A stretch of DNA of 64,000 nucleotides from Galdieria partita (GCA_025991245.1 BQMJ01000032.1:62001-126000); one strand, 5' to 3'. Counted from the first letter of the stretch, positions 10,582 to 22,176 are shown. The notes: a model not told the origin generated them from the letters alone. A program made the numbers and translations.

Positions 10582-13234
10582 ATGAGTAGTGATGTTTTAC
10601 ATGGTACTCCAGAGGTATGAACAACACATTCGAGCTGTCGATAAAGAACACTGGCCAACTGAGCGCCTTTTTTTGCTTTTTTTATTTTACAAGGTTATAG
10701 AGAAGGGCACAGGAGGTTTTGCTGCAGAAGCAAGGCAGCGCCACCTTACCAATTTTTCGGGGTTTGGTCCTCCAGATTTAGTTTGTATTAGTAAACACTG
10801 GAGAGGCGTAGTTGGAAAAGGTGTCACACAGGTATTGTAAGATTTTGGGGGTCGAAAGCGGTTCCTAACAAACATCAAGGGTTACTTCCATTTTGTCCGT
10901 GGTATAAAAGCAGAAAATACAGCTAGTATTTCGACTTATTTGGGACGTTTGATCAAGCACGGATTGGAGGGTGCCTCTTGGTATTCGGTCAGTTTCGAAA
11001 ACTATCAGTATTTTTCTTATTTAAGATATTGTTTATTAGGGAGGTGGCTATAAGATAGTTTCTGCTGCTTGTCGTTCTTACAACTCCTTTTCAAAGTGCG
11101 ACATTGTGGTCAAAGTTGATGTACCAGGAAGTGTTTCTTCTATCGCTTTATTTCCTGATGGTCATGAAGAGGAAACTAGTGAATTGATTTGGAAAGAAGC
11201 CTTTGTTTGTTCAGTCTTAAGAGCATCAGAGGGTGTTGGAGAGTATCCTTTGTATCCATGCCTGGTTGTCTTTCAACCACTCGACTCCCTGTTGGATGAA
11301 AAGAATTTTCTGGTTGCTGCTAGTGAAATTATTTCGCGCTGGCCCCTTGTTGGCAGTGGTAGGCCAGGACTTGTGTTTGGTGATAATCCCAGTGCCGTAA
11401 CTCCAGCAACTTGCCTAGTTGCAGAAGCCTTGTTTCGATATTTTGCACAAGATAGTCGCTTCGAACAAGCGCAAAAATTCTTTGAGATCGAAGTTGGTGG
11501 GAAAGATGTAGAACTAAAATATTTTGCCTGTAAGGCGTTGAAAGAATTGGGAAACTTTTCTTCGGCTCGTTCTCTTATTGATACTGTGGTTCAAGAATGT
11601 CCTAGTTCCTCTGCTGCACTTGTTATGTCTTCTCAGTTGTATTTGGAAACTGGTCAGTTGGATGCAGCATTTATAGAAGCGAAGAAAGCCGTAGAAGTGA
11701 ATGAAAAAGACACTTTGGCCTGGATTCATTTGGCCAATTTATATGTCGAGAAAGGAGACCTTGTAGAGTCACTGATTGCACTCAATGCGGCAATTATGGA
11801 GCCACCCGCTTTAGATCCATTTCTAAGGGAATTGTTGCCTGCTCGAAAGCGAATGACAAAACCGTTTCCCAATACTTCTGGTGGCACCGACATTATTCGC
11901 GTATTGGCAAAGAGATTACATGAAGAAAGAATCGGTCCAGCTACTGGAGTGGATGAGTCACTTGCTGAACTGTCAGCAACTCTAATGACAGACCCTGAAA
12001 AGCAAGCGTATCAAGTATTAGTAAAGGCGTTGAATAAGTTTGGTTGGGATGAAATACTTAATGCTCGTTCAGATGCGTTTATTATGGAAGCGGACATTTC
12101 ACATCTTTCTGAAGAACAGGAAACGTCAACTGAGCAAGTACATGAAACCGATGAGGAGAAGAAGCAAGAGGCAGCCTCATCTTCTCATGAACATGCAGAA
12201 TCTTCCGTAGACTCTGTAGCATACTCATCACCCGAAACTAAATACTCTGAAGTTCATTCGTCGCCTGGAAAGGATCCATCTTCATCTGCGGAGGCAAATG
12301 GAACAGAGGGTCAGACAGAGAATGTTGCAGCTAAAGAAAATCAAGTTCAGGAAAATGATTTTTCAAGTGTAAAAGAAGATAAAGTTAGAGAAGTGGGCGG
12401 AAGTAGTGAACAGCGCATTTTAAAGAACAAGCAGATGTCCCTGGAGGTTTATTCATCCAGAGGACATAAAAAGAAAATGTGTACTCCTTGGTTAGATTTT
12501 CTCGTGAATAATATGTACGAAGATCTACGTGCTTTGGCTATTTGGCAAGCAGAAGATGAACAAATGGCTCAAAACTTGCGTAACACGAGTGGAACTTCTA
12601 CCTCGAACACGAGTGCACAGACCAATCAAGCTTCTTCATCTGCTTTAAACAATCAGAATGCAACAAGTTCCCAAACTTCGCAAAGACAGAATGGTGACTC
12701 TCACATCTCACAGTCTTTGGATGCTGAACAAATTGCAAAGCAGACTAAAAGGCCACCTGTTGACTGGCTGCGACGTGGTGAACTTGCTCGCCGCATTCAA
12801 CGTTCCAGTGATGCAGAAAGAGCTTTCCGAATAGCGATTATCCTTTCATCGAAGAACGCTGGTGCAGAGAAATCAGCGACTGTAAGTCCTTGGCTATCGC
12901 TTTTAGAAATGTATGCAGAAGATGGATTTGCTTCTGAGGCATTAGTAGCAGCTGATGCTGTTTGGAATTTTATGGATTCTCATGCAGACCGCGTTTCCAC
13001 AAGTTCGTTTACTCCACCAGTCCCAGCTGTTCGTCGAGCAATTTTCAAGCTTGTTCATAAGCATGGTTTACACAAGATTCGAGAGCAGGTCATGGACAAA
13101 CGAATTACCATCAATCGACATCGGATTCAGTCGGTTTTGTTAGATGCGGTGGAGTGGAAGGTAAGAAATATTTTTTTCAAACTAAAACCTGATTCACTCT
13201 GAGATGGATGTAGGTGTCTGGATATGATCGCTAA
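10582..13234 (+). CDS. ChAPs family (exomer-type) TPR protein
   Basis: Five exons: 10582-10614, 10694-10831, 10880-10987, 11040-13160 and 13214-13234; introns 79, 48, 52 and 53 nt; 806 aa. The N-terminal part has the ChAPs pattern: GFGPPDLVCISK, then GYFHFVRG, then YNSFSKCDIVVKVDVPGSV. Residues about 180-330 are TPR-like helices. A Ser/Glu-rich linker near 440-520 leads to TPWLDFLVNN and a helical C-terminal region ending in EWKVSGYDR. In yeast, ChAPs (Chs5-Arf1-binding proteins Bch1, Bud7 and others) build the exomer coat that carries selected cargo from the trans-Golgi to the plasma membrane. The start is the only ATG that opens phase into exon 2; the first exon is short and less certain. 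A Chs5 partner is not in the window. Confidence 0.75.
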
Positions 13235-13362
13235 TAGAAACATTGTTGTTGTAAGAGACCTTGGGTTTTATTTAAGAATAATATCCACCTTTTTTCTTAT
13301 TCCTTCTTCACTTATTTACTCAGTAACCGCTCGGGTATTTTGAAGTGGGAAATTTCATGAGC

Positions 13363-14373
13363 TTAATTTTGAATGGAGCTTTTACGCTCTTGTGCATTTG
13401 CTAGTAACATATCGTAGCAAATACATATATGTTTTATCAAGTCTTCTTTCCAAGCGTGAAAAGGGCTTTTGTGAAATGTATGTTCCATCTTTTCCATAGC
13501 TTCAAAAACTCGTTCTTGCAATAGATACCCCACAGCGATATTATTCGTCAAAATAGTTTCATAACTCTGGTCAAACAGGGCAGCAGCTTCCCACTCGTCA
13601 ATGGCATCTTCAATTCGACTTTGAGATGCATATAAAAGGCCACGATGTAAATGTCTTTCGCTGTCTTCCTTGACTCGAGGCTCCAACATACTCCAGAACA
13701 ACGAAGCCTGTTCTAGATCTCCAATATACAACAGTAAGCGAAAAAAAGCAAGCTGACGAGAGACATCTTGCACTTTTCTCTCCAAGTTGTTTTTGGCAAG
13801 TTCCAGGACAGCTTCCAGTCTGTTTGCTTCCAATAAATGACTTATTATACAAGACTCTAAAGTATCTAGAAACAATAACCAAACTTTAGACTGCGAATAC
13901 TCCAATTGAGAAATTTCCTCAATCAAACTTCGGAGTTGAAAGTATGGTTGCAGTCGACTGTTTACGTTGGTTTCTGAACTTTGCCTAAACGCCACCTCCA
14001 TAGCCAATAAGCAATACTGTGTGCGCAGAGGACTCACAGTCAACATCTTGTCACTAGGTATGTCTCTAAAGTCTTTGTTTCAACTTTCAAAACTGCCTGA
14101 CTTTGGGTTGCATACTTACTCCCAGCCATACTGCTCCTTCCAAGAATTCAACCACTTTCTCGCCAGTTCTAGTTTCCCCATTTTTAACAAAGACGCTAAC
14201 ATCAAACACGCAAAAAAACACGCCTTGTCCATGTCAACATTATTACCTGAAACAAGAAGCTCTTCTGCTTTACGGTACAATTCTTTCCATGAACCGTTCT
14301 GTAGCAAAGACATCAAGTTGTGTTCTTCTCTCTGGTTCTTGCTATCTGCTGTGCTAGAGGCCAACTTACTCAT
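13363..14373 (-). CDS. TPR protein, TRAPPC12-like
   Basis: Two exons, 14120-14373 and 13363-14065, with a 54-nt intron; 318 aa. The protein is almost all helical repeats. Points that resemble the C-terminal half of TRAPPC12 are GSWKELYRKAEELL near the start, a middle region VSPLRTQYCLLAMEVAFRQ, and a late TNNIAVGYLLQERVFEAM like the family's NNAA.CLLYLG segment. TRAPPC12 is a subunit of the TRAPP III tether that acts in ER-to-Golgi and autophagy traffic. The match is a pattern judgement over TPR units, so another TPR family is possible. Its stop faces the ChAPs gene with 128 nt between. Confidence 0.5.
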
Positions 14374-15163
14374 AATAGTAACCGCTATTTTCTAGGGTGC
14401 TCAATACCACAAAAAGTTTCCAAGTGTGTCATGTTGCGGAATCCTCACTCCATACATCAATGCTATTGTGCCGATAGCAATATAGTGATAGACCATTTTC
14501 CATTATTGAAGTAGCAGGATAGAGACATTGTTCAGTAGCAATTCTCTTTATTTACTATTGCAGTCTCAACACTGAAATCTTACTTCAGTTTCTCTTCAAT
14601 GTTTGCAGGAATGAAGTAGAAGAAGTTGGTAATATGATGTTAAAAGCTCCTCTACTTCAAGACAATTATCATTGGTTTTCATGTCTTATGAAACAACAAC
14701 CAATTGCGGTTGAATTCAATTATTTTCTTCCAAGAACAACACAGCAAATAATTTCGAAAGGCGGCTGCTCTAAATAGTGTTGAATACTAGAGGAAAATGA
14801 AAGACGTCTTGAAAAAAAGAGCTATGAATACTTTTTCCTTTTTGCAATATCGAGCGTTGAAACAAGTATTCAACTCTATTATCTGAATATTCGACAATAA
14901 AAGTGATATCAGAAAGACTTGTTGATAACTGTCCCAGTTATTGTAGACAAAATATTCTTTCTGAGAAGAATTTGGTATCCTGTCATAGAATATTGTTCCA
15001 TTCCTAACAGAAGAATTGTTCATTCTTATATCGTACTTGAGGTATATCTGCGAAGTTCATAGGAAGACCCTCCATTGTTGACTCATGCTCGGCAAGACAA
15101 TGAAAGGATGACTTGAAATTTTCACTGGTGGGACAATCTCCTCTGGTCGATGATTGCTGAGAG
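14374..15163. other. Intergenic, divergent promoters
   Basis: 790 nt between the TRAPPC12-like start (minus) and SmpB (plus). A short minus-strand ATG frame (14787-15023, 78 codons) is rich in Asn, Phe and Lys and has no recognisable feature. An 8-bp inverted repeat (TGAAGTAG at 14612, CTACTTCA at 14652) is present but short. No gene called. Confidence 0.35.
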
Positions 15164-15909
15164 ATGAATACAACAAGAGAGCTTCATGAGCGTAGTTGCT
15201 TTCAATATCCATGTTTTTGGAACAGGATTGATGACCACCACAGTTTCGTAGCACGAAATAAAGTAGCAAACGTTTTGTGCCGCAGTCGTTGTGGTGTTGT
15301 ATTGCTGAGTATGGCTGCAAGAAAGAAAACTCAGTACAAAGGTCCAGGAAGTATCGTAGCAGTTAATCCTATAGCAGGAAGAAATTATGATATTTTGGAA
15401 AAATTTCAGTGTGGTCTTGAACTGAAAGGAACTGAAGTAAAGAGCGCAAGAGAAGGGAATATCAACTTGAAAGAAGGTTCGTATTTATTTTTCGTAGAAG
15501 ACAACTTGATGAAACCGTTGTTTTCATAGGATATGCTAGAGTAAAAAAAGGAGAACTTTGGTTGTTAAACGTGCAAATCTCGCCGCATTCTACCACCAGT
15601 ATTTCTTTTAACCATGAACCAAAACGACCGAGAAGGCTTTTGGCACACAAGTCAGAAATTATCAAATTGCAACAGCGTCAGCAAGAAACTAGATTCACTA
15701 TCATTCCCACAAGGTATGTTTTATACAAATCATATCAAAAGTTGTTTTTCACTTTAAACAGAATGTATATCGGAGAAAGAAATTATATTAAAGTGGAAGT
15801 TGCTACAGCAGTCGGTAAAAAGCTGTATGATAAGCGAAGAGATATAAAAGAGAGGGAACAGAATCGGGAGATTCGTCGTGTTATTAAATATAAGATGTAT
15901 GACGAGTAA
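15164..15909 (+). CDS. smpB: SmpB, tmRNA-binding protein, nuclear-encoded
   Basis: Three exons: 15164-15476, 15530-15713 and 15762-15909; introns 53 and 48 nt; 214 aa. After a roughly 50-residue extension the SmpB fold is complete: ELKGTEVKSAREGNINLKEG, then YARVKKGELWLLN, FNHEPKRPRRLLAH, and GKKLYDKRRDIKERE with a basic tail. In bacteria SmpB binds tmRNA and delivers it to stalled ribosomes for trans-translation. A nuclear copy with an N-terminal extension implies import into an organelle, most likely the plastid, whose genome in red algae can carry ssrA. The ATG at 15164 gives the extension; a second ATG at 15311-15313 would yield a bare bacterial-length protein, so alternate starts are possible. 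Confidence 0.92.
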
Positions 15910-16455
15910 GATGTTTTCTTTTCGCCATTGGGTAAGTTACAGATTGTGTGATTGTCCAAGTATTTAGATTATTGTTTCTTTTCTATTTGATTGACAATGA
16001 GATAGTCTAGTTTTCCTAGGTTTTCTCAAAATACCAGCCGTTTGGTTGATTGCTCGTGAAGGGAATGTTCCGCATGCAAAAGTTTCTTATCTATTTCACT
16101 CTCAAAGCAAACAGTATCTAATCGACTAGGAGCCTAGACCAACTACATATCGCATTAGGAGATTTATATTTTACTATTATTTTCAATAAGCACTTGCTGT
16201 CCATATTGAGCGTTGTAAAATGTACGAGAAACAAAACTTCTTTCAAATAAGAAGAACACACACCAAGATAAATATATTCCGTATACCTAGTAGATCATAT
16301 TTATTAATCAGCGAAACGAATACCTTATTGTTTTGACTCATCTTTCAGCTTTAACGTCTTACTTGTTTCTCATTTAGAGCAATAGAGTGCCCAACGATTA
16401 CAAGTCGTCTGAGCTACTGGACAAATTCATTTTCTACTCTTTGTGAAGAGGGAAC
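15910..16455. other. Intergenic, nothing recognised
   Basis: 546 nt between SmpB and the peroxidase, both on the plus strand; expected to hold the SmpB 3' end and the peroxidase promoter. No RNA gene or coding frame stands out. Confidence 0.35.
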
Positions 16456-17639
16456 ATGTATCGCCAGTGCTTGAAGAGGGCCTTGAAGAGTCGCTCATTA
16501 GTCTCTGAAACAGTCGGCTATTGGAAAGGCAGTACAAGGTATTTTAACAATTCAGCTGGAACCCAAGGGAACTATTGGAAGTCTTCTGTAAAGAAGCTTT
16601 CTGCTGCTGTCACAATAGGTGCCGCAGTTGCTGCTTTCTATGGAGTTGAAAGGCAAAGAACCTCTCCTATCTCTTGTAAGGAAGCAGAAACTCCCGCAAA
16701 GGGTTCTGTAAACTACGATAAAGTCAGAGAAGCAATTGTAAAGGTGATCGAAGTAGATGATAACATTGCTCCTGCAATGTTGCGCTTAGCTTGGCACTCC
16801 TCTGGAAGTTATGACAAGAAGACAAACACTGGAGGTTCAGATGGCGCTACCATGCGATTTTCTCCAGAGAAGGATTATGCTGCTAACGCCGGATTGTTTC
16901 GAGCTCGGGATGCTTTGGAGCCTGTCAAGAAACAATTTCCTGAGATAACCTATGCAGATTTGTGGACTTTGGCTGGTGTTGTTGCTGTTGAAGAGATGGG
17001 AGGTCCAAAAGTTGCTTGGAGACCTGGTAGAAGAGATGCAGTTTCTGGACAAGAGTGTCCACCAGATGGGAGGTTACCAGATGCTGATAAGGGGACTTTA
17101 AGCGGTACAGTTCAGCACATTCGAGACATTTTTTATCGTATGGGCTTCAATGATCAGGAAATTGTTGCCCTAGTTGGTGCACATGCAGTTGGACATACCC
17201 ATAAACAGTTTTCAGGTTATGATGGACCTTGGACTCGGTAAGAATAGAATTCCACAGAGCATTATTTTAGTTTTACATTTTCTTTATAGAGCACCGACAA
17301 CTTTTTCCAATGAATTGTTTAGAGAGTTGTTGGAAAATAAGTGGACTCTTAGAAAATGGAATGGTCCAGATATGTTTGAGGATCCCACTGGTAAGTATGC
17401 ATCATGTTATGAGAATACTGTATCTGATTCTGGGGTTTGTTAAAATAGGAGAAATAATTATGCTTCCGACAGATATGGCTCTAACATGGGACAAAGAGTT
17501 CCGCAAATATGTAGAAGCTTATGCTGCTGATCAGGATCGCTTTTTCGAAGATTTTGCGAAAGCGTTTCAAAAGCTAGAGGAACTTGGTGTGAGGGCTTTT
17601 CAAGAAGAAGCTAAAAAGAAGCGTGGCTGGTTTTCTTGA
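16456..17639 (+). CDS. Mitochondrial-type cytochrome c/ascorbate peroxidase (class I)
   Basis: Three exons: 16456-17237, 17290-17390 and 17449-17639; introns 52 and 58 nt; 357 aa. Residues 1-70 look like a mitochondrial presequence plus a short hydrophobic stretch ([16 protein letters not shown]), as in yeast Ccp1. The class I peroxidase fold follows: distal site [13 protein letters not shown] with the catalytic Arg, Trp and His, proximal site [13 protein letters not shown] with the heme-ligand His, and SGYDGPW carrying the Trp that in cytochrome c peroxidase holds the radical. The end has MLPTDMAL and [16 protein letters not shown]. Reaction: H2O2 reduction with cytochrome c or ascorbate as donor; the fold does not decide which. 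Confidence 0.9.
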
Positions 17640-18371
17640 GCACTATTGGCATATATGAAAAGTGATATGTTTCCTTTTATATGTAGTCACTTGTGTTTTC
17701 TTTTTCAATAAATATGTGTTTTTTGAAACAACTATGGAGACGCCAAGTTTCTAACCTATGCACAAGTTGTACTGTGAAAATGAGGTTATTCTGAATACCA
17801 ATATGAAAAGCTTTCTCCAAAGAGAGTCAAACCTTTGATAAACAGCACTACTCATCTAAAAATAAGGTGAATGATAACACAAGTATCAGCCATAAAAACA
17901 GGTGTGCGCTGAAGAAAAGCAAGGTATTGATTCTTTATATCCAACGTGAACAACTAAAAATTTGAAATAGTCATTCTTTAGCAACTTGTGGAGGCTACAA
18001 ATACCGACCATTCCGTTTTCCGCATTGAGAATTTCTAATTTCCCTAAAGACGTGAGCTCATCGAAAATTCCATTCGAAACTGCATCTCGACAACATTATC
18101 GTTTTGAGATTACGACACTGAGGAGGATGTATGCCGGTGGTTCTTGGAAACCGAAGACAAAAGTTATTATTTATTGAAACACAACGTGGGGTTTCAAGAA
18201 TATTGATAAGAGGTTCGTCACGGGATAAAAGTAAGTGCTGTCTGCTGGAGCTCTAGGGGCTAAAATTTTGTAGTTTTCCTGACAACGCTAAGCTAGAATT
18301 GAGCTCCCAGTTGTATGTATTGTACAGTTTTGTGAAATATTATTATTTTCGTTATCTTCACTTACTTGGCA
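17640..18371. other. Intergenic with unresolved open frames
   Basis: An AATAAA signal at about 17706 probably ends the peroxidase transcript. Further on, an open path without ATG runs from about 17810 to 17930, and a 58-nt GT-AG gap followed by another 18 codons keeps its frame; a different frame (17986-18177) is open for 63 codons. The frames conflict and neither has a family feature, so I record only that this 730-nt stretch may hide a small spliced gene. Confidence 0.25.
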
Positions 18372-19543
18372 ATGTACAACGACAAGAGGCTATCCCGTGC
18401 AAGAAGCTGTCCAACCCTTTTCGCAGTTTTGAAAGAGCAAATGGTTCAGGGAAAAAAGGTAAGCTAGAAGAAGACTCTTTGAAACGCTTTTAATCGTAGA
18501 CTTATTAGATTCGGTTAAGTAGAGGCACTTTGAATTATATTAAAAGTAAAAAGTCAGGCAAATTTTATAAAAGTACATCTTCCAGCGAACTAGAGACCAT
18601 ACTAGAAGGTGACGAAGGAGGAAACTGTACAGATGACGATGCTTTAAGTAGCTGTAGTGTCTCGTCTTCTCAATCAGAACCAGCTGATATGAATGATGCG
18701 AATTCAACTTCCATGGGCTCTGTAACTTATACACTCGAACAACGAATTCCTGATGGATTACGAATATCACCTCGTCGATTGAGTCAGTGGTCTGATAGTG
18801 TGGCTGTTCAACGATATATCCCACAAGGACAGAAGAATAGCAATGGATCTCCAAGTGCAACAGAAAAGTCTCCACAAGGACAATCACTTTTTTCTGTACA
18901 AAAAGAAAGGAATCTTCCATGGTCACACTATGAAAAAAGTACGCCTCAACGCTTTTCCTGCATTTCATCTTCATTAAATTCATTGAATCGATCATTTTTG
19001 AATAAGGAAGGCCAATCTAAAAAGGAAGAGAAACAAAACACTGTATTGAAAGAGGTGCAGTTAGAAGCATCCAATGTAACTTACAGCACTAGGCAGAACG
19101 TGGATGTTATTCATCCAGGTCAACTATGGTTGCCTCCAGTAGAATGGCGAGTTGAAAATATGGAGTCCCTAGTTTGGAAGGATCAGCATATTTATCACAA
19201 AGAAGAAGGCGGATGGTGGATGGAGCGGTGGACACTTTATACTGATAATAGGCAAAGGTTGGGAGGTAAGTTGAAAAGTCAGAGTATCAATTATACAACA
19301 AGTAACTGTATATAAGATAAATTCGGTGTAGATTCTGATGGCACACCTTGGTCTGAGTGGTGGATGGAAAAAGAATTGTCTCATTCAAAAACTGATAATT
19401 CTGCTAACTATATTCAGAAGTTTGGTCAAAAATGGGGTAGAAATGCAAGAGGTGAGCGTTGGTATGAAACTTGGCAAGTAAGGAATGATGGAAAAGTTGA
19501 AACTACGTACCGGTTGGAAAGAGCAAATTCTGGTAACTTTTGA
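18372..19543 (+). CDS. ESV1/LESV-like Trp-rich polyglucan-binding protein
   Basis: Exons 18372-18458, 18509-19265 and 19332-19543; introns 50 and 66 nt; 351 aa if the last exon runs to its own stop. The N-terminal 200 residues are Ser-rich and low complexity. The C-terminal 140 residues carry closely spaced Trp pairs: LWLPPVEWRVENMESLVW, GGWWMERW, PWSEWWMEKE, FGQKWGRN and GERWYETW. This spacing is the hallmark of EARLY STARVATION 1 and LESV, which bind glucan chains and organise starch granules in plants. In a red alga the likely ligand would be cytosolic floridean starch or glycogen; no plastid transit peptide is evident. An alternative 3' splice from 19533 is possible, but AATAAA at 19622 favours the end given. 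Confidence 0.6.
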
Positions 19544-19621
19544 AGTTATAACTTGACCAATATTGTATTACTTTGAAAATAGTTATCTCAGATTTTGTAG
19601 GCATGTAGAGATGCAAACATG

Positions 19622-19627
19622 AATAAA
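19622..19627 (+). promoter_or_regulatory. Possible polyadenylation signal
   Basis: AATAAA lies 79 nt after the proposed stop of the Trp-rich gene and before the first possible MCM10 start, which supports placing the gene boundary here. Confidence 0.4.
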
Positions 19628-19702
19628 GAATTTGAACTATAATGTTTTGCCTTGAGGGCAAAGTGTTCAAGTAGAAGAATATTGGCAATTGAATCTCAAA
19701 GG

Positions 19703-21312
19703 ATGGATTGGGAATGCCGCCATTTTGAATGTTGTGTGTAGAATAATGGATTGTGATGAAAGCATCAAGAGAAACAGGCATTGTAGGTTTTCTTACTATC
19801 TTTTAGAAACTCTTGGCTGAAATACTTATAGTGAGAAGGCTTACATGTATTACAGACCCAGTCAAAACAGTGGGAAAGCAGTCCAAGAAAGTCCCAAAGG
19901 AGAAGCAAGACTACGACTTTATTGATCGTCTCTCAGAGACTGACAAAGTGGACAAGAACAAGCTATTCCAAGAAAAGTCAACAAATGTTCATTCCTCAAT
20001 CCCTGAAAATGCGCGAAATTGTGACGTTAAGGACTCAACCGCACAGGGAGAAGAAAGTGTTGTTCCAATAGCCTTAAGTTCTCATTTGGTTGAAAAGTCT
20101 CTTCTAACCATATTTCTGTAAGTGTTAGAGACGAACAGATGACATGTTAAAAATATGTAGAAAAGAGAAAACAATTTGTTCTTATCATAGTTTACGAAAC
20201 AGTTTGGCTAAACAAGAGACTGATGTTTCACATGGGACCAATGACTTTGTATTATTTGGTTGTATTTGGCAGAAAGTGAGCGTTCGCGAAGGAAAGCATG
20301 GATCAAAGTGAGTTTCTGGAGATTGAAAAAGAGATGAAAGTATATCTTTTAGATTTGCCGTCTGTAAGCTATGTGACATGCAGGGCCGTTATTCCAGTTT
20401 GTTGACGCTGATACTGACAAAACAAGCTTGTGATACATTTTGGAAAGAAAGTCCGGGAACAGTTTTAATGGTATATCAAACCTGTTCTGTTTCTTAGTAT
20501 ATTTTAATGGCAGTAGATTATATCACCAAAGGTTCTCAAGCCACGAAGCCATGGAGATGGTTGTGCTATTCAAGTTGATAAGACAAAACAAATATGGATA
20601 TTGGGCAAAGCTGAATATTGTGGAGTTTGTCATTCTTTCTGATTATTGAAATTTATTGTATTAATTTGTTTTCATAGTTTTGTTCTGCAGTTCGGAAGGA
20701 TGGCACAACTTGTGGTGTTTGCGTAGACACTCGTTTTGGTTCGTTACTTCCTATTATGTATTATGCAAAAGATACCGATTATCGTTAGGAAACCGATGCG
20801 GATATCATGAAAATTTAAACATCCAATCTAAAACTGCCACAAAAAGACCTGAACTTAATAGTGTGCCTTTTGCTTCTGCCATACATCCAAATAAGTACAT
20901 GAGATCCGTAACATTTCGTAAGTTGAGTTATGTTTGAGTGTTTCGATTGAAGGCATTTTCTTTGTTTCAGAAAATATATCCAAAGGTGCATTCAATGTTT
21001 CATTCGGTAATAACAAGAACCAATCGATACTAATTAATAATATGGAATGTTCCAAAAACGTTAATTCTAATCGAGCAGAATATAGTTCAGTTTTTCAGTC
21101 ATCTGAGTTTCACAATGGACGGTAAGTAACTTGAAGTGGATGTATACATTTCTTATCCTTCAGATAGCCATTCTCATGGGATGAGATATGTCAACAAACT
21201 AAAGACCAGAAGAATGATTCCTTGTCAAGACAGTGTCGTTGTAGGACCGGGGTTCAATGGATCTGATCAGAATCTAGAAAATTCCATAGAATTAACAGAT
21301 GACGAAGAATAA
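19703..21312 (+). CDS. MCM10: MCM10 replication factor
   Basis: Nine short exons: 19703-19735, 19807-20117, 20191-20307, 20353-20470, 20517-20628, 20691-20738, 20789-20917, 20971-21121 and 21168-21312; introns 45-73 nt; 387 aa. The conserved core is clear: OB fold with DFVLFGCIWQKVS and FWKESPGTVLM, link PKVLKPRSHGDG, and the zinc finger. Splicing yields exactly Cys-x9-Cys-x11-Cys-x2-His (CGV..RKDGTTC, then RFGNRCGYH), the MCM10 CCCH spacing. MCM10 joins the CMG helicase and DNA polymerase alpha at replication origins. The protein is much shorter than animal MCM10 (about 875 aa). The first exon (11 codons) is the least certain part; exon 2 has no ATG, so an upstream start exon is required. 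Confidence 0.8.
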
Positions 21313-22176
21313 TTAACTAGCTGTTGTATTCTATACCTGTGGCAAGAATTCAATGTCAACAAGTTTCTTTTCTACATTTCAAAGTGACTAACATTCTTGG
21401 ATATTCATTTTTTGAACACTTGTTTTCGAAGATTCATTTTCGTAAGAAAAGTATAAATACAATTCTTTGCAAAACTGAAAATGTTGTGTAGGCTGAGCAA
21501 CCTGTTTCCAGTGGCAGTGTTCGACTTTTTCTCCTTGTATGACTAGTTGGTTGTTTATTATGAAGCCAGTGTGAAAACACTCTTTGAAAGACTTTTGGAA
21601 TATGCAAACTCCGTGTTTACACCTCCTCCATGTAGTATCTTGTGGTTAGTAGTAATTGTTAGAAATAGTTTTCCAGGTTAAACAGACCCTTCAACTTATC
21701 ATAGTTTGAGGTAAAATCTTTGCGTTGTGACTTGACTGATGCTACTCTCAAGAGCTTTTACCAAGAAACACTTGTGCACTTTTTGTCATCTTCCAACCAG
21801 GTAAAAACTATCGTTGTCGAATGGGAGCTATTACTATTGGAAAAAAGTCACTCTTTTCTATAATAGAAATAAACACACTCGGTTCGTTGTAAGTGATGTC
21901 CATTTCTATTGAAAGAACCCAGTGAGCTTTTGAAGTGTCGTGACCTTGTTGTAGTCTTCTTTTATGAGTTGGCAGCGTAGTTTTCGTTCTGCTTTCACAA
22001 GCAAATACAATCGAGTTGTGTAGACTTTTCCAAACTATATTTACAGTATAAACAAAGTAACGACTCTAATACTAGTTTCACTTCCCAAACACACGGAATC
22101 TCAAATATATAGTTACATCATACTAGTGTATATAAAAACCAATTATATTCCAACCAAGCAAGCTTTGTTCCAGGCA
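21313..22176. other. Gap with TATA-like element and short open exons
   Basis: 864 nt between MCM10 and the CNNM stop. TATAAATA at 21452-21459 is followed 21 nt later by an ATG (21481). Short plus-strand frames can be spliced into about 85 codons ending near 21911 with a CxxC segment (HLCTFCHLPTR), but one of the introns needed would be only 36 nt and I recognise no family. It may be a small gene or chance. Confidence 0.25.

Noticed and set aside
12121-12720. Low-complexity Ser/Gln/Asn-rich DNA as a repeat element
   Set aside because: It is in frame inside the ChAPs protein and codes for a flexible linker.
14612-14659. 8-bp inverted repeat TGAAGTAG/CTACTTCA
   Set aside because: Too short with a 32-nt spacer to support a structure or binding site.
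16456-16700. Peroxidase as a plastid ascorbate peroxidase
   Set aside because: The N-terminus looks like a mitochondrial presequence with an inner-membrane sorting segment, and the Trp-bearing GPW site fits cytochrome c peroxidase; donor left open.
19756-19806. A 24-nt GTAGGT..TTTTAG intron giving MCM10 an ATG at 19756
   Set aside because: It keeps the frame but would be far shorter than every other intron here; a 71-nt intron with a start at 19703 fits as well and is within range.
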